64,000 nt of DNA, from contig DASTKH010000019.1 in the NCBI GenBank assembly GCA_035716025.1, forward strand, positions 1 to 64,000. Reading direction: 5' to 3'. The position numbers were made by a program, and so were the translations under genes. This document shows, piece after piece, positions 52,619-61,625 of this stretch; the first letter of the stretch is position 1; every line of letters starts with the position of its first letter. The notes under the pieces were generated by a model, which saw only the letters and a program-made list of their open reading frames with translations, did no database searches and had not been told where the DNA came from. The stretch is from JADGHE01 sp035716025. GTDB lineage: Bacteria > Pseudomonadota > Alphaproteobacteria > Rhizobiales > Xanthobacteraceae.

Positions 52619-53422
52619 ATGCCCACGCGCCTGCAAGCGCCCACTTCGATTGCGGCACGCACGCGTCCGCTGCAAGCCGCGCTCATCACCGGCGCGACGC
52701 AGCGCATCGGACGGGCGATCGCGCTCGCGCTCGCCCGTGCGGGCTACGGCATTGTCGTTCATGCCCGGCAGGAAACCGCAGCGAGCGATTCCATCCTGCG
52801 CGAGATCGCCGCGCTCGGCGTTCCGGCGCATCTGGTGCTCGCGGACCTTGCGGACGCGCAGGCAACCGCTCGGCTCATCCCGGAGGCGGTCGCAGCGGCG
52901 GGGCCGCTGACGCATCTCGTAAACAACGCCTCGCAGTTCGAGGACGATGCGCTCGGCGCCCTCGACGCCGAACGTTGGGATCGCCAGTTCGCCGTCAACC
53001 TGCGTGCGCCCGTCTTTCTGGCGCAAGCGTTTGCGGCGCAGATCGACGAGATGTCCGGCGGCAGCATCGTCAACGTGACGGACCAGCGGGCATTCAAGCC
53101 CGTTCCGCGGCAATTTTCCTACACGCTGACGAAATGCGCCCTTAACGCCGCCACCACCATGCTGGCGCAAGCCCTCGCGCCCAAAGTGCGCGTCAACGCG
53201 GTGGCGCCCGGCCCCACTCTGCCGAGCCCGCGCCAGGACGAAGCCGCCTTCACACAGCAAGTGTCCGAACTGCCGCTCGGGCATGGGCCGGCACCCGACG
53301 ACATCGCCGCCGCGGTACTGTATCTTGTCGGGGCGGAAGCCGTTACCGGCGTGACGATCGCGGTCGACGGCGGGCAGCATATCGCCTGGAGAACCCCGGA
53401 CGTCGCGGAGATTGCCGAGTAG
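52619..53422 (+). CDS. SDR-family oxidoreductase, FolM/pteridine reductase-like
   Basis: This 267-residue NAD(P)H-dependent short-chain dehydrogenase has a nucleotide motif that reads ALITGATQRIGRAIA. The TGxxxRxG form is characteristic of pteridine reductase PTR1 and FolM rather than the usual TGxxxGxG. NNAS is present at 106-109, and the catalytic Tyr-Lys pair lies in FSYTLTKCAL. The segment NVTDQRAFKPVP is also seen in FolM-type proteins. It probably reduces dihydropterins for folate or other pterin cofactors. It lies about 80 bases upstream of uvrC on the same strand. Confidence 0.88.
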   Translation: MPTRLQAPTSIAARTRPLQAALITGATQRIGRAIALALARAGYGIVVHARQETAASDSILREIAALGVPAHLVLADLADAQATARLIPEAVAAAGPLTHLVNNASQFEDDALGALDAERWDRQFAVNLRAPVFLAQAFAAQIDEMSGGSIVNVTDQRAFKPVPRQFSYTLTKCALNAATTMLAQALAPKVRVNAVAPGPTLPSPRQDEAAFTQQVSELPLGHGPAPDDIAAAVLYLVGAEAVTGVTIAVDGGQHIAWRTPDVAEIAE

Positions 53423-53501
53423 GGTGCCGGCCGGCATCGGCATCGCCGACGGCCTTCAGGAACTCGCACCGGCAGCCCCGAGCGCCTATCTGCAAGCGAG
53501 C

Positions 53502-55640
53502 ATGAGCCGCGAAAAGAACATCGACCCCGACATCGATCTACCGGAGGACGATGACGAGGAGTCCCTTCCGGAGACGCAAATCGAGACCCTGATCGACCTT
53601 GCTTCGGGCGAGGGCGCCGGCCTGCTCGCGGCCGGACGTGCCGCCCTCGCCCGCTACGTCAAGCATGCGCCCGCGGGGCCGGGTGTCTACCGGATGCTCG
53701 ATGCCAACGGCGACGTGCTTTACGTCGGCAAGGCCAAGAGCATCCGCAAGCGGGTGGCCTCCTATCTACGCCCGACGGGACACGACGCGCGCATCGCGCG
53801 CATGATCGCGGCGAGCGCGGCCGTCGAGTTCGTCACGACCCGCAACGAGACGGAGGCGCTGCTCCTCGAGGCCAACCTGATCAAACGGCTGCGCCCCCGC
53901 TTCAACGTGCTCCTGCGCGACGACAAGTCGTTTCCCTACATCCTCATCACGGCGGACGAGCGCGGCGCGCAAATTCTGAAGCACCGCGGTGCCCGCACCA
54001 TACCCGGCGACTATTTCGGTCCTTTTGCATCGGCCGGGGCCGTCAACCGCACCATCACCGCGCTGCAGCGGGCGTTTCTGCTGCGCTCGTGCTCGAACCC
54101 GGTGTTCGACAGCCGTACGCGTCCGTGCCTGCTGTACCAGATCAAGCGCTGTTCGGCCCCCTGCACGGGCGAGATCGGACGCAGCGACTACGCGAAACTC
54201 GTCGAGGAGGCCAAGGCCTTTCTCTCCGGCCGCAGCGGCGCGGTGAAGTCCGCGCTGGCGGCCGACATGGAAGAAGCCGCCGCCGCGCTCGACTTCGAAC
54301 GCGCCGCCGTTTATCGTGACCGGCTGGCCGCGCTTGCCGCAATCCAGACGCAGCAGGGGATCAATCCGCGCACGGTCGCCGAAGCGGACGTCTTCGGCGT
54401 GCACCAGGCCGGCGGGTTCACGTGCATCGAGGCGTTCTTCTTCCGCACGGGACAGAACTGGGGAAACCGCGCCTATTTTCCGCGCGCGGACCGCTCGCTC
54501 TCGCCCGGTGAAGTGCTGGGCTCCTTCCTCGGGCAATTCTATGACGACAAGCCTGCGCCCCGGCTCATCCTTCTGTCGCACGCCTTTTCGGATTGCGCAC
54601 TGCTTGCCGAGGCACTGAGCGTCAAGAACGGCCACAAGGTGGAGATCGCCGCGCCAAAGCGCGGCGAGAAGAAGGAACTCGTGGACCACGCGCTCGCGAA
54701 CGCGCGCGAAGCCTTGGCCCGGAAGCTCGCCGATACGTCTTCGCAGCGGCAGATGCTCGAAGCGCTCCAGCGGGCCTTCGGATTGCCACGCCTGCCGCGC
54801 CGCATCGAGGTTTACGACAACAGCCACATCCAGGGCACGAACGCGCTCGGCGCGATGATCGTCGCCGGCCCGGAAGGTTTCCGCAAAAACCAGTATCGCA
54901 AATTCAACATCCGCTCGACGGCGCTCGTGCCTGGCGACGACTTCGCCATGCTGCGCGAAGTTCTTACCCGGCGCTTCAAGCGGCTCATGGCGGAAGCGCC
55001 GCGGCCCGGACACGGCGAGCCGCCGGCGGAAGCGGCCGGTCCGCAAGCTGCGCCGGAGGTGTCGGCGCAGAACACGGAAGCGGCTCGGCCGGCCGCGACC
55101 GAGGAACCCGAAGAGGATCAGGAGTCGCCGTGGCCCGACCTCATCGTCATCGACGGCGGGCAGGGCCAGTTCAACGCGGCGCGCGAGGTTCTCGTCGCGC
55201 TCGGCATTACCGACGTGCCGGTGATCTCGATTGCCAAGGGCCCCGACCGCGACGCCGGGCGCGAGACGCTTTTTCTCGCCGGCCGTGCGCCGTTCCGCCT
55301 CGCGCCGCGGGATCCCCTGCTCTACTTCTTACAGCGCCTGCGCGACGAGGCGCATCGCTTTGCCGTCGGCTCCCACCGACAGCGCCGCACCCGCGGGCTT
55401 CGGGAAGGCGGGCTGCAGGAAATCCCGGGCATCGGGCCGCGGCGCAAGCGCGCGCTGCTGCACCATTTCGGAACCGTGAAGGCGATCGAACGCGCCTCCC
55501 TCGCCGACCTCGCCAAGGTGGAAGGCGTGAGCGCCGAAATCGCCCGCAAGATTTATGATTTCTTCCATGAAGGCGCTGCGCCCCCTCCCTACCCGGATGC
55601 GCGCGCGCGGCCGATCGAGGACGAAACCGGTGCCTTGTGA
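53502..55640 (+). CDS. uvrC: Excinuclease ABC subunit C
   Basis: This 712-residue nuclease makes both cuts in nucleotide excision repair. After an acidic N-terminal extension (PDIDLPEDDDEESLPETQIE) the GIY-YIG domain starts at GVYRM (61) with YVGKAKSIRKRVASYL. A UVR motif (ALDFERAAVYRDRLAAL) binds UvrB. The RNase H-like 5' nuclease domain has VYDNSHIQGTNALGAMIV and DLIVIDGGQGQ. Two helix-hairpin-helix motifs (IPGIGPRRKRALLHHFG, VEGVSAEIARKIYDFF) end the protein. A Pro/Ala/Glu-rich insertion of about 40 residues (55009-55130) sits before the IDGG motif. The ATG at 53502 is preferred over a TTG at 53412. Confidence 0.97.
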   Translation: MSREKNIDPDIDLPEDDDEESLPETQIETLIDLASGEGAGLLAAGRAALARYVKHAPAGPGVYRMLDANGDVLYVGKAKSIRKRVASYLRPTGHDARIARMIAASAAVEFVTTRNETEALLLEANLIKRLRPRFNVLLRDDKSFPYILITADERGAQILKHRGARTIPGDYFGPFASAGAVNRTITALQRAFLLRSCSNPVFDSRTRPCLLYQIKRCSAPCTGEIGRSDYAKLVEEAKAFLSGRSGAVKSALAADMEEAAAALDFERAAVYRDRLAALAAIQTQQGINPRTVAEADVFGVHQAGGFTCIEAFFFRTGQNWGNRAYFPRADRSLSPGEVLGSFLGQFYDDKPAPRLILLSHAFSDCALLAEALSVKNGHKVEIAAPKRGEKKELVDHALANAREALARKLADTSSQRQMLEALQRAFGLPRLPRRIEVYDNSHIQGTNALGAMIVAGPEGFRKNQYRKFNIRSTALVPGDDFAMLREVLTRRFKRLMAEAPRPGHGEPPAEAAGPQAAPEVSAQNTEAARPAATEEPEEDQESPWPDLIVIDGGQGQFNAAREVLVALGITDVPVISIAKGPDRDAGRETLFLAGRAPFRLAPRDPLLYFLQRLRDEAHRFAVGSHRQRRTRGLREGGLQEIPGIGPRRKRALLHHFGTVKAIERASLADLAKVEGVSAEIARKIYDFFHEGAAPPPYPDARARPIEDETGAL

Positions 55641-55709
55641 ACGCACGACCGAGCAGCCAGGCGCAGGGCATCGGTTGACCTCGCGCTTGCCGAGGTGTTC
55701 CTTCGCGCT

Positions 55710-56312
55710 ATGAGCTATGCGAGCCGAGAAGGCGCCCATGCGTTGGCCCTGCCCAACCTGCTGACCTATGGCCGGATCGCCGCCGTGCCGGCGGTGGTCG
55801 CCTGCATGTTCTGGTCGCAGGTGTTTCAGGGCGGCCTGTGGCTGCGCTGGGTCGCGCTGTTCATCTTCGTCACGGCGGGCCTCACGGACCTGCTCGACGG
55901 TTACTTCGCGCGGCTGTGGGCGCAGCAGTCGCCTCTCGGGCGCATGCTCGACCCTATCGCCGACAAGCTCCTGGTATCGGCCTGCCTGTTGATGCTCGCC
56001 GCCGACGGCACCATCTTGGGGTGGTCGATATGGGCCGCCATCGTCATCCTCTGCCGGGAGATCCTGGTGTCGGGCCTGCGGGAGTTCCTCGCCGAGCTTC
56101 GGGTCAGCGTGCCGGTCACGCGCGTCGCGAAATGGAAGACGACGGTGCAACTCGTCGCCATCGGCTTTCTGATCGCGGGAGAGGCGGGCGATCTCGTCCT
56201 GCCGGTGACCACGGATGTCGGGCTCGCACTCTTATGGATTTCGGCAATCGTGACGCTCTACACCGGCTGGGACTACATGCAGGCGGCCATGCGCCATCTC
56301 ACGCAGGATTAG
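55710..56312 (+). CDS. pgsA: CDP-diacylglycerol--glycerol-3-phosphate 3-phosphatidyltransferase
   Basis: This 200-residue inner-membrane enzyme makes phosphatidylglycerol phosphate. The CDP-alcohol phosphotransferase motif is complete: TDLLDGYFARLWAQQSPLGR followed by MLDPIADK, with Asp60, Asp63, Asp81 and Asp85. Several membrane helices follow. It lies 69 bases after uvrC and four bases before moaD, an order I know from related Hyphomicrobiales. Confidence 0.96.
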   Translation: MSYASREGAHALALPNLLTYGRIAAVPAVVACMFWSQVFQGGLWLRWVALFIFVTAGLTDLLDGYFARLWAQQSPLGRMLDPIADKLLVSACLLMLAADGTILGWSIWAAIVILCREILVSGLREFLAELRVSVPVTRVAKWKTTVQLVAIGFLIAGEAGDLVLPVTTDVGLALLWISAIVTLYTGWDYMQAAMRHLTQD

Positions 56313-56316
56313 CGCC

Positions 56317-56568
56317 GTGAAGATTGTCTATTTCGCGTGGGTGCGCGAGCGCATCGGCAAGGCCGACGAGGAATTGACGTTGCCGCCGCATGTTTCGACC
56401 GTCGCCGATCTCATGGGCTGGCTTGCCGGCCGGGGCGAGGAATATGCTCACGCTTTCGAGAATCCCAAAGTCATTCGCGCGGCGATCGACAGGAAGCATG
56501 TCAAGCCCGAGGCGGCGCTCGCGGGTGCGCGCGAAGTCGCGTTCTTTCCGCCCATGACGGGAGGGTGA
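56317..56568 (+). CDS. moaD: Molybdopterin synthase small subunit
   Basis: This 83-residue ubiquitin-like sulfur carrier ends in the required Gly-Gly (FFPPMTGG), which is thiocarboxylated to supply sulfur for molybdopterin. It begins KIVYFAWVRERIGKADEEL. Start is GTG, four bases after the pgsA stop. moaE follows after four bases, so both subunits are made together. Confidence 0.96.
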   Translation: MKIVYFAWVRERIGKADEELTLPPHVSTVADLMGWLAGRGEEYAHAFENPKVIRAAIDRKHVKPEAALAGAREVAFFPPMTGG

Positions 56569-56572
56569 ATCG

Positions 56573-57055
56573 GTGGCCGTACGCCTTCAGGCCGAGCCCT
56601 TTGACGCGGCGGCCGAGACGGCTGCGCTCACTTCCGGCCGGACCGACATCGGCGCCGTGGTGACGTTCACCGGCATCTGCCGCGCCCAGGAGGGCGGCGC
56701 CCCGGTCGCCGCGATGACTCTCGAACATTATCCCGAAATGGCGGAGGCGGAAATTGCCCGCCATGTCGCGGAGGCAGAGAGACGCTGGCCTCTCCTCGGC
56801 GTGACTGTCATCCACCGCTTCGGCCGCCTGACGCCGGGGGAGCCGATCGTTCTGGTCGTCACGGCGGCAGCGCACCGGCAGGAAGCCTTCGCGGCGGCCG
56901 AGTTCCTGATGGACTATCTCAAGACGCGCGCGCCGTTCTGGAAGCGGGAAGAGCGCCCGGACGGCCGGTTCGCCTGGGTAGAGGCGAAGGCCGTCGACGA
57001 CGCGGCCGCCGCCCGCTGGACTGCGCCCTCAGCTGCGCGCAAGGCGGCCGAGTGA
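56573..57055 (+). CDS. moaE: Molybdopterin synthase catalytic subunit
   Basis: This 160-residue protein pairs with MoaD to convert precursor Z to molybdopterin. Typical segments are DIGAVVTFTGICRAQEGG, MTLEHYPEMAEAEIARHVAE, VIHRFGRLTPGEPIVLVVTA and the catalytic-lysine region FLMDYLKTRAPFWKREE. Start is GTG. The C-terminal 25 residues are a variable Ala-rich tail. Confidence 0.96.
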   Translation: MAVRLQAEPFDAAAETAALTSGRTDIGAVVTFTGICRAQEGGAPVAAMTLEHYPEMAEAEIARHVAEAERRWPLLGVTVIHRFGRLTPGEPIVLVVTAAAHRQEAFAAAEFLMDYLKTRAPFWKREERPDGRFAWVEAKAVDDAAAARWTAPSAARKAAE

Positions 57056-57080
57056 AGGCCGGGGTGAGACAATCGTCCGC

Positions 57081-57971
57081 TCAGGCGGCCGCGGCCTTGC
57101 CCTTGGGCGTGACGGCCGCCGTGTAGTCGTCCATCAACTGACGGGTGATGGCTCCGGGCGTGAAACGCCAGTCGGCGATCTCCGAGACCGGCGTCACTTC
57201 CGCGGCCGTGCCGGTAATGAAGCACTCCGAGAAGCCGCCGAGCTCTTCCGGCATGATGCGCCGTTCGGACACTTCGATCCCGCGCCGGCGCGCAAGTTCG
57301 ATCACCGTCTTGCGGGTGATGCCGTCGAGGAAACAGTCGGCGATCGGCGTATGGAGCTTACCGTCCTTGACGAAGAAAATATTGGCGCCGGTGCACTCGG
57401 CGACCCGCCCCTCCCAGTCCAGCATCATGGCATCCGCGTAGCCCGCGCGCTCCGCTTTGTGCTTGGAGATGGTGCAGATCATGTACAGGCCGGCGGCCTT
57501 GGCGAGAACCGGCGCGGTGCGCGGGTCAGGCCTTCGATAGTCCGCGAGCGCGAGGCGAAGTCCTTTCAGCCGCTCGGCAGGATCGAAATAGCTCGGCCAC
57601 TCCCACGTGGCGATCGCGAGGTGGATCGTGTTGTGCTGCGCGGAGACCCCCATCATCTCGCTGCCGCGCCAGGCAACCGGCCGCACATAGGCATCTTTGA
57701 GGCCGTTCTTTTCGAGCACGAGACGCTTCGCCGCGTCGATCTCGGCAACCGAATAGGGAATTTCGAAATCGAGCACCCGCGCCGACTGTTTCAGCCGTTC
57801 GGAATGTTCGGTGCACTTGAAGATTTCGCCGCCATAGGCGCGTTCGCCCTCGAAGACGCAACTTGCGTAATGCAGACCGTGCGAGAGGACATGCAGCTTC
57901 GCTTCCGGCCAGGGAACGAGCTTGCCGTCGTACCAGATGACGCCGTCGCGCTGATCGAAGGTCAAGGCCAT
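57081..57971 (-). CDS. ilvE: Branched-chain amino acid aminotransferase
   Basis: This 296-residue fold-type IV PLP enzyme catalyses the last step of Val, Leu and Ile synthesis. It has VLSHGLHYASCVFEGERAYG near the start, the probable PLP lysine Lys158 (APVLAKAAG), and MMLDWEGRVAECTGANIFFV, which binds the phosphate. The ATG at 57971 is preceded by GGAGGGAAT about seven bases away. It converges with moaE and is divergent from the MarR-type gene. Confidence 0.95.
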   Translation of the reverse strand: MALTFDQRDGVIWYDGKLVPWPEAKLHVLSHGLHYASCVFEGERAYGGEIFKCTEHSERLKQSARVLDFEIPYSVAEIDAAKRLVLEKNGLKDAYVRPVAWRGSEMMGVSAQHNTIHLAIATWEWPSYFDPAERLKGLRLALADYRRPDPRTAPVLAKAAGLYMICTISKHKAERAGYADAMMLDWEGRVAECTGANIFFVKDGKLHTPIADCFLDGITRKTVIELARRRGIEVSERRIMPEELGGFSECFITGTAAEVTPVSEIADWRFTPGAITRQLMDDYTAAVTPKGKAAAA

Positions 57972-58098
57972 GGCATTCCCTCCTCGCAGGCGGCCCGGCA
58001 TTCGGCTCGGCCGTTCCTTTGCCTCGCCGTCAACTCCCGGTATTCTACTGTAAGCCAGTTCCCACGCGGCCGCGACGGCGATGGGCATGCCGGAAGCA

Positions 58099-58147
58099 TT
58101 GAGAAAGCCTAGCGAGCCGGGATAAATATGTCAACATGGCTGACATA
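58099..58147 (+). promoter_or_regulatory. Candidate promoter and palindromic operator at the MarR gene start
   Basis: A TTGAGA (58099-58104) and a TAAATA (58123-58128) could serve as -35 and -10 elements, 18 bases apart. Directly after the latter, TATGTCA (58127-58133) and TGACATA (58141-58147) form a perfect 7-bp inverted repeat with a 7-base spacer. The spacer contains the ATG of the MarR gene. This is the size and form of a MarR-dimer site and suggests autorepression. The promoter assignment would leave a very short leader. Confidence 0.45.
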
Positions 58148-58684
58148 ACTGCCTCATCGCAGGTCAAGCATGCCGTCGAAGCCGACGGCGGCGCGGCGTC
58201 CGCCACCCACGACCGCGAGCCGATCTGGGACATCATTGAACTGTTATTCTTCGCCTATCGGGATTTCGTCGGCGATCCGGATCATGTCCTGGAGGCACTC
58301 GGGTTCGGCCGTGCGCATCACCGGGTCCTGCACTTCGTCAACCGCAATCCCGGCATGAAGGTTGCCGATCTCCTCGATATCCTGCGCATCACCAAGCAGT
58401 CGCTTGGACGCGTGCTCAAGCAACTCATCGACCAGGGATATATCGTTCAGCGGGAAGGGCCACAGGATCGCCGTCAACGCCTGCTCTTTGTAACGCCCAA
58501 GGGCGAATCGCTGGCCATGCGGCTGGCCGATTTGCAGACTGTCCGCATTCTGCGGGCGCTCGACGAGGCCGGCGCCGGCGCGCATGACAGCGCGCGCCGG
58601 TTCCTTTCCGCGATGATCGAGCCGCGGGACCGCGAACGGGTGCTGCGCCTCGTCGCCAACCGAACCAGCGACCGCAAGACATGA
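58136..58684 (+). CDS. MarR-family transcriptional regulator (PetP-like)
   Basis: This 182-residue winged-helix regulator has its DNA-binding core in residues about 60-125: RAHHRVLHFVNRNPGMKVAD, ILRITKQSLGRVLKQLIDQG, QREGPQDRRQRLLFVTPKG. It is followed by an OmpR-type response regulator and a histidine kinase on the same strand. This MarR plus OmpR-type order resembles petP-petR of Rhodobacter, where both are needed for cytochrome bc1 expression. That parallel is from memory of gene order, not a proven orthology. A palindrome over its start codon suggests autoregulation. Confidence 0.9.
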   Translation: MADITASSQVKHAVEADGGAASATHDREPIWDIIELLFFAYRDFVGDPDHVLEALGFGRAHHRVLHFVNRNPGMKVADLLDILRITKQSLGRVLKQLIDQGYIVQREGPQDRRQRLLFVTPKGESLAMRLADLQTVRILRALDEAGAGAHDSARRFLSAMIEPRDRERVLRLVANRTSDRKT

Positions 58685-58699
58685 GAAGGGGAACGAGCG

Positions 58700-59410
58700 A
58701 TGACCCAGGCGCAAAGCGTTCCTGCCGACGATGCTCCTCACTTGCTCCTCGTGGATGATGACCGGCGTATCCGAGACCTGCTGTCGCGCTTTCTCGCCAA
58801 CGAAGGCTATCGGGTCACCACTGCCGAAAACGCCGCGCAGGCCCGCGCCAAGCTCGCAGGGCTGACCTTCGATCTGATCGTGCTCGACGTAATGATGCCG
58901 GGCGAATCCGGATTCGAGCTTGCACGATCGATTCGCGCGTCCTCCCCGGTGCCGATCCTGATGCTCACGGCGCGATCCGAGATCGGCGATCGCATCACCG
59001 GACTCGAGCTTGGCGCCGACGACTATGTGCCTAAGCCATTCGAGCCGCGCGAATTGTCGCTACGCATCGCCAACATTCTCAAGCGCGCGCAGCCCGCACC
59101 GGAGCCGGCGCAGGAAACCGTGCGCTTCGGCGATTTCGTGTTTCACATTGCCCGCGGCGAACTGCGCCAGGGCGACGAGATCATTCACCTGACCGACCGT
59201 GAGCGCGAAATGTTGCGCATCCTCTCCGAACAGGCGGGCGCCACCGTGCCGCGCATGGCGCTTGCCGGAAGCAACGGCCGGGCGATCAACGAGCGCGCGG
59301 TCGACGTGCAGGTGAACCGCCTGCGCCGCAAGATTGAACGCGATCCGGCCAATCCGCTCTTCGTGCAGACGGTGCGCGGAATCGGTTACCGGCTCGTGGT
59401 CTCCGGATGA
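58700..59410 (+). CDS. OmpR-family response regulator (PetR-like)
   Basis: This 236-residue two-component regulator has a receiver domain with the acidic pair at 20-21, the phosphoacceptor Asp63 (LIVLDVMMPGE) and Lys112 (YVPKPFEPREL). The C-terminal winged helix (VRFGDFVFHIARGELRQGDE, RAVDVQVNRLRRKIERDP) is of OmpR type. It lies 15 bases after the MarR gene and overlaps the kinase gene by four bases (ATGA at 59407-59410). Confidence 0.95.
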   Translation: MTQAQSVPADDAPHLLLVDDDRRIRDLLSRFLANEGYRVTTAENAAQARAKLAGLTFDLIVLDVMMPGESGFELARSIRASSPVPILMLTARSEIGDRITGLELGADDYVPKPFEPRELSLRIANILKRAQPAPEPAQETVRFGDFVFHIARGELRQGDEIIHLTDREREMLRILSEQAGATVPRMALAGSNGRAINERAVDVQVNRLRRKIERDPANPLFVQTVRGIGYRLVVSG

Positions 59411-60807
59411 CCGCGCTCGACATAAATCTTTCCGCGCTGCGGTCGGTTGCAGCCCGGCTCGCTGGCCCGTGGACGCGATTCGGCGTGTGGCTTGGCAGGT
59501 CGCTCAACAGCCGCATGCCCAAGGGGCTCTATCCGCGCACCCTGTTGATCATGGTCACCCCGATGGTTCTGCTGCAATCGGTGGTGGCGTTCGTATTCAT
59601 GGAGCGGCACTGGAACACGGTGACGCGCCGGCTTTCCGCCGCCGTGACGCAGGACGTTGCAGCCCTTATCGACATCTATCAGAGCTACCCGCAGCCCGAT
59701 CAGCGCGCCACGCTCAAGCGTATCGCCCAGCAGCGTCTCAACCTCACGGTGGACTTCCTTCCCCCCTCGGCCATGCCGGCGCCGGGACCGAAGCCGTTCT
59801 TTTCGCTGCTCGATCAGACGCTTTCGAAGGAGATCGTCACCAAGGTCGGAAAGCCGTTCTGGATCGACACCGTCGGGCGCTCGAATCTCGTGGAGATCCG
59901 GATCAAGCTCGACGATGCGGTGATGCGCGTGTTCGCGCAACGCAGTTCCGCCTATGCTTCGAACTCGCACATCTTTTTCCTGTGGATGTTCGGCACCTCG
60001 ATGGTGCTGCTGATCGTCGCAATCCTGTTCCTGCGAAACCAGATCCGGCCGATCCAGGCTCTCGCCGACGCGGCGGAAAGTTTCGGAAAAGGGCGCGAGG
60101 TGCCGGCCTTCCGACCTCGCGGGGCGCGCGAGGTGCGGCGGGCGGCGCAGGCCTTCATCGAAATGAAGCGGCGCGTGGAGCGGACCGTCGACCAGCGGAC
60201 CACCATGCTGGCGGGCGTGTCGCACGACCTGCGGACCGTGCTCACGCGTTTCAAGCTCGAACTTGCATTGATGGGCGACAGCCCGGAAATCGACGCCTTG
60301 CGCAAAGACGTCGACGAGATGGAGCGGATGCTGGAGGCGTACCTGGCTTTTGCGCGGGGCGACTCGGGCGAGACCGCCATCCCGACCAATATCGAGCGGC
60401 TGCTCGAGGAACTCACCATCGACGCGCAGCGGCAGGGACACAATGCGAGCGCGGTCTTCTACGGTCAGCCGATCGTCACGTTGAAGGCCGCCGCCTTCCG
60501 GCGCTGCCTTGGCAACCTCGTCTCCAACGCGGCGCGGTTTGCCAAGGCGATCAGCCTGACCGGCCACCGCGACCATCGCTGGCTCACCGTGACGGTAGAC
60601 GACGACGGCCCCGGGATTCCGCCCGACATGCGGGAAGAGGTGTTCAAGCCGTTCCTGCGTCTCGACGACGCGCGCAATCAGGACGAGGTCGGCACCGGCC
60701 TTGGGCTCGCCATTGCCCGCGACATCGCACGCTCCCACGGCGGCGACATTCTGCTCGGCGACAGTCCGATGGGTGGGCTCCGCGCGACGGTGCGGGTGCC
60801 CGTGTAG
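59407..60807 (+). CDS. EnvZ-like sensor histidine kinase
   Basis: This 466-residue membrane kinase is the cognate partner of the upstream regulator. Membrane helices lie near residues 45-65 (LLIMVTPMVLLQSVVAFVFM) and 196-218 (FGTSMVLLIVAILFLR), framing a periplasmic sensor of about 130 residues. A HAMP domain follows. The phosphorylated His273 is in SHDLRTVLTRFKLEL, where the usual proline of HDLRTPL is a valine. ATPase motifs are N (CLGNLVSNAARFA), G1 (VDDDGPGIPPD) and G2 (GTGLGLAIARDI). Signal unknown. Confidence 0.93.
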   Translation: MTALDINLSALRSVAARLAGPWTRFGVWLGRSLNSRMPKGLYPRTLLIMVTPMVLLQSVVAFVFMERHWNTVTRRLSAAVTQDVAALIDIYQSYPQPDQRATLKRIAQQRLNLTVDFLPPSAMPAPGPKPFFSLLDQTLSKEIVTKVGKPFWIDTVGRSNLVEIRIKLDDAVMRVFAQRSSAYASNSHIFFLWMFGTSMVLLIVAILFLRNQIRPIQALADAAESFGKGREVPAFRPRGAREVRRAAQAFIEMKRRVERTVDQRTTMLAGVSHDLRTVLTRFKLELALMGDSPEIDALRKDVDEMERMLEAYLAFARGDSGETAIPTNIERLLEELTIDAQRQGHNASAVFYGQPIVTLKAAAFRRCLGNLVSNAARFAKAISLTGHRDHRWLTVTVDDDGPGIPPDMREEVFKPFLRLDDARNQDEVGTGLGLAIARDIARSHGGDILLGDSPMGGLRATVRVPV

Positions 60808-60856
60808 AACCGGCCGATCGGGCACACTCCCTCCGCGACCGAGAGGGAGAGAAACC

Positions 60857-61552
60857 TCACACGACTGCGGGCTGCTGGCCGGGCTCGTCGCGCCGCCGCT
60901 CCTGCCGCGGTCGCCAGCGGCCGCGGCCGCCGCCTCCGGGGACAAGCATGCAGAGATCGTCCAGCCTTCCGGCCCACCACGCCCCGCGTGCAAGCTGCCG
61001 ATCGAGCGCCGCCATTGTGCGGGCAAGGCCCGGATCGTCGTCCTCGACCCAAACGCGCAGAACATTGGCGTAGAGACAGGCCATGCCCTGCGCGCGAACC
61101 GCCCCTTTCAGTCCGGCGGTCGAAATACCGGCTGCGTCCAGCATCCAGGTCTGGGAACGGACCGTGAGGGCGTTGAGAGCCAGCGCCAAAGCCGGATTGC
61201 ATCGCACAGAGCGGGCGAGCGAGCGGATCGCCGGCTTGTGCGGCGCCAGGATTTCGAGACGGCGCATCAGCACGTCGAACAGGCGCTCGCGGGCCGGCTC
61301 CTCCGCCATATCGGCGTCGCGCCCGGCCAGCACTTTGCGGTCGGTGTCCTCAATCTGCGCGGCCAGCACGGAAAACAGCGAGTCGAATTCGGCGCGGCAG
61401 CGATCGAGAGGAACGCCCGCCCGCTCGGCAACGGTGGGGAAATCCAGCTCCTCGAAACGGCGCTCCCCTAACAGCTCCATGAAGGCGGCGATGATCTTCT
61501 CGCGCTCGGTTCCGGCCGCAGGCGGCGGGACGGATTCGGAACTGTTTGCCAT
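60857..61552 (-). CDS. TetR-family regulator with COQ9-like C-terminal region
   Basis: This 231-residue protein has an N-terminal TetR-type helix-turn-helix (EKIIAAFMELLGERRFEELD, FPTVAERAGVPLDRCRAEFD). The C-terminal part (MAALDRQLARGAWWAGRLDD and the preceding helices) resembles the COQ9/RpsU-associated group. The ATG at 61552 has GAGGAGG five bases upstream. It converges on the histidine kinase. Its tail is rich in Gly and Arg. Ligand and targets unknown. Confidence 0.85.
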   Translation of the reverse strand: MANSSESVPPPAAGTEREKIIAAFMELLGERRFEELDFPTVAERAGVPLDRCRAEFDSLFSVLAAQIEDTDRKVLAGRDADMAEEPARERLFDVLMRRLEILAPHKPAIRSLARSVRCNPALALALNALTVRSQTWMLDAAGISTAGLKGAVRAQGMACLYANVLRVWVEDDDPGLARTMAALDRQLARGAWWAGRLDDLCMLVPGGGGRGRWRPRQERRRDEPGQQPAVV

Positions 61553-61625
61553 GACGGCCTCCTCGGTTACGGCCACGCTGCCTTCATGTAAGGCCGAATT
61601 TGTGGCCGTCGAGCGGCGCGCTGAC

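Noticed and set aside
60827..60849. CTCCCTC/GAGGGAG hairpin after the histidine kinase gene
   Set aside because: The stem is only 7 bp with a 9-base loop and no T tract. It may slow Rho-dependent transcripts but is not convincing as a terminator.
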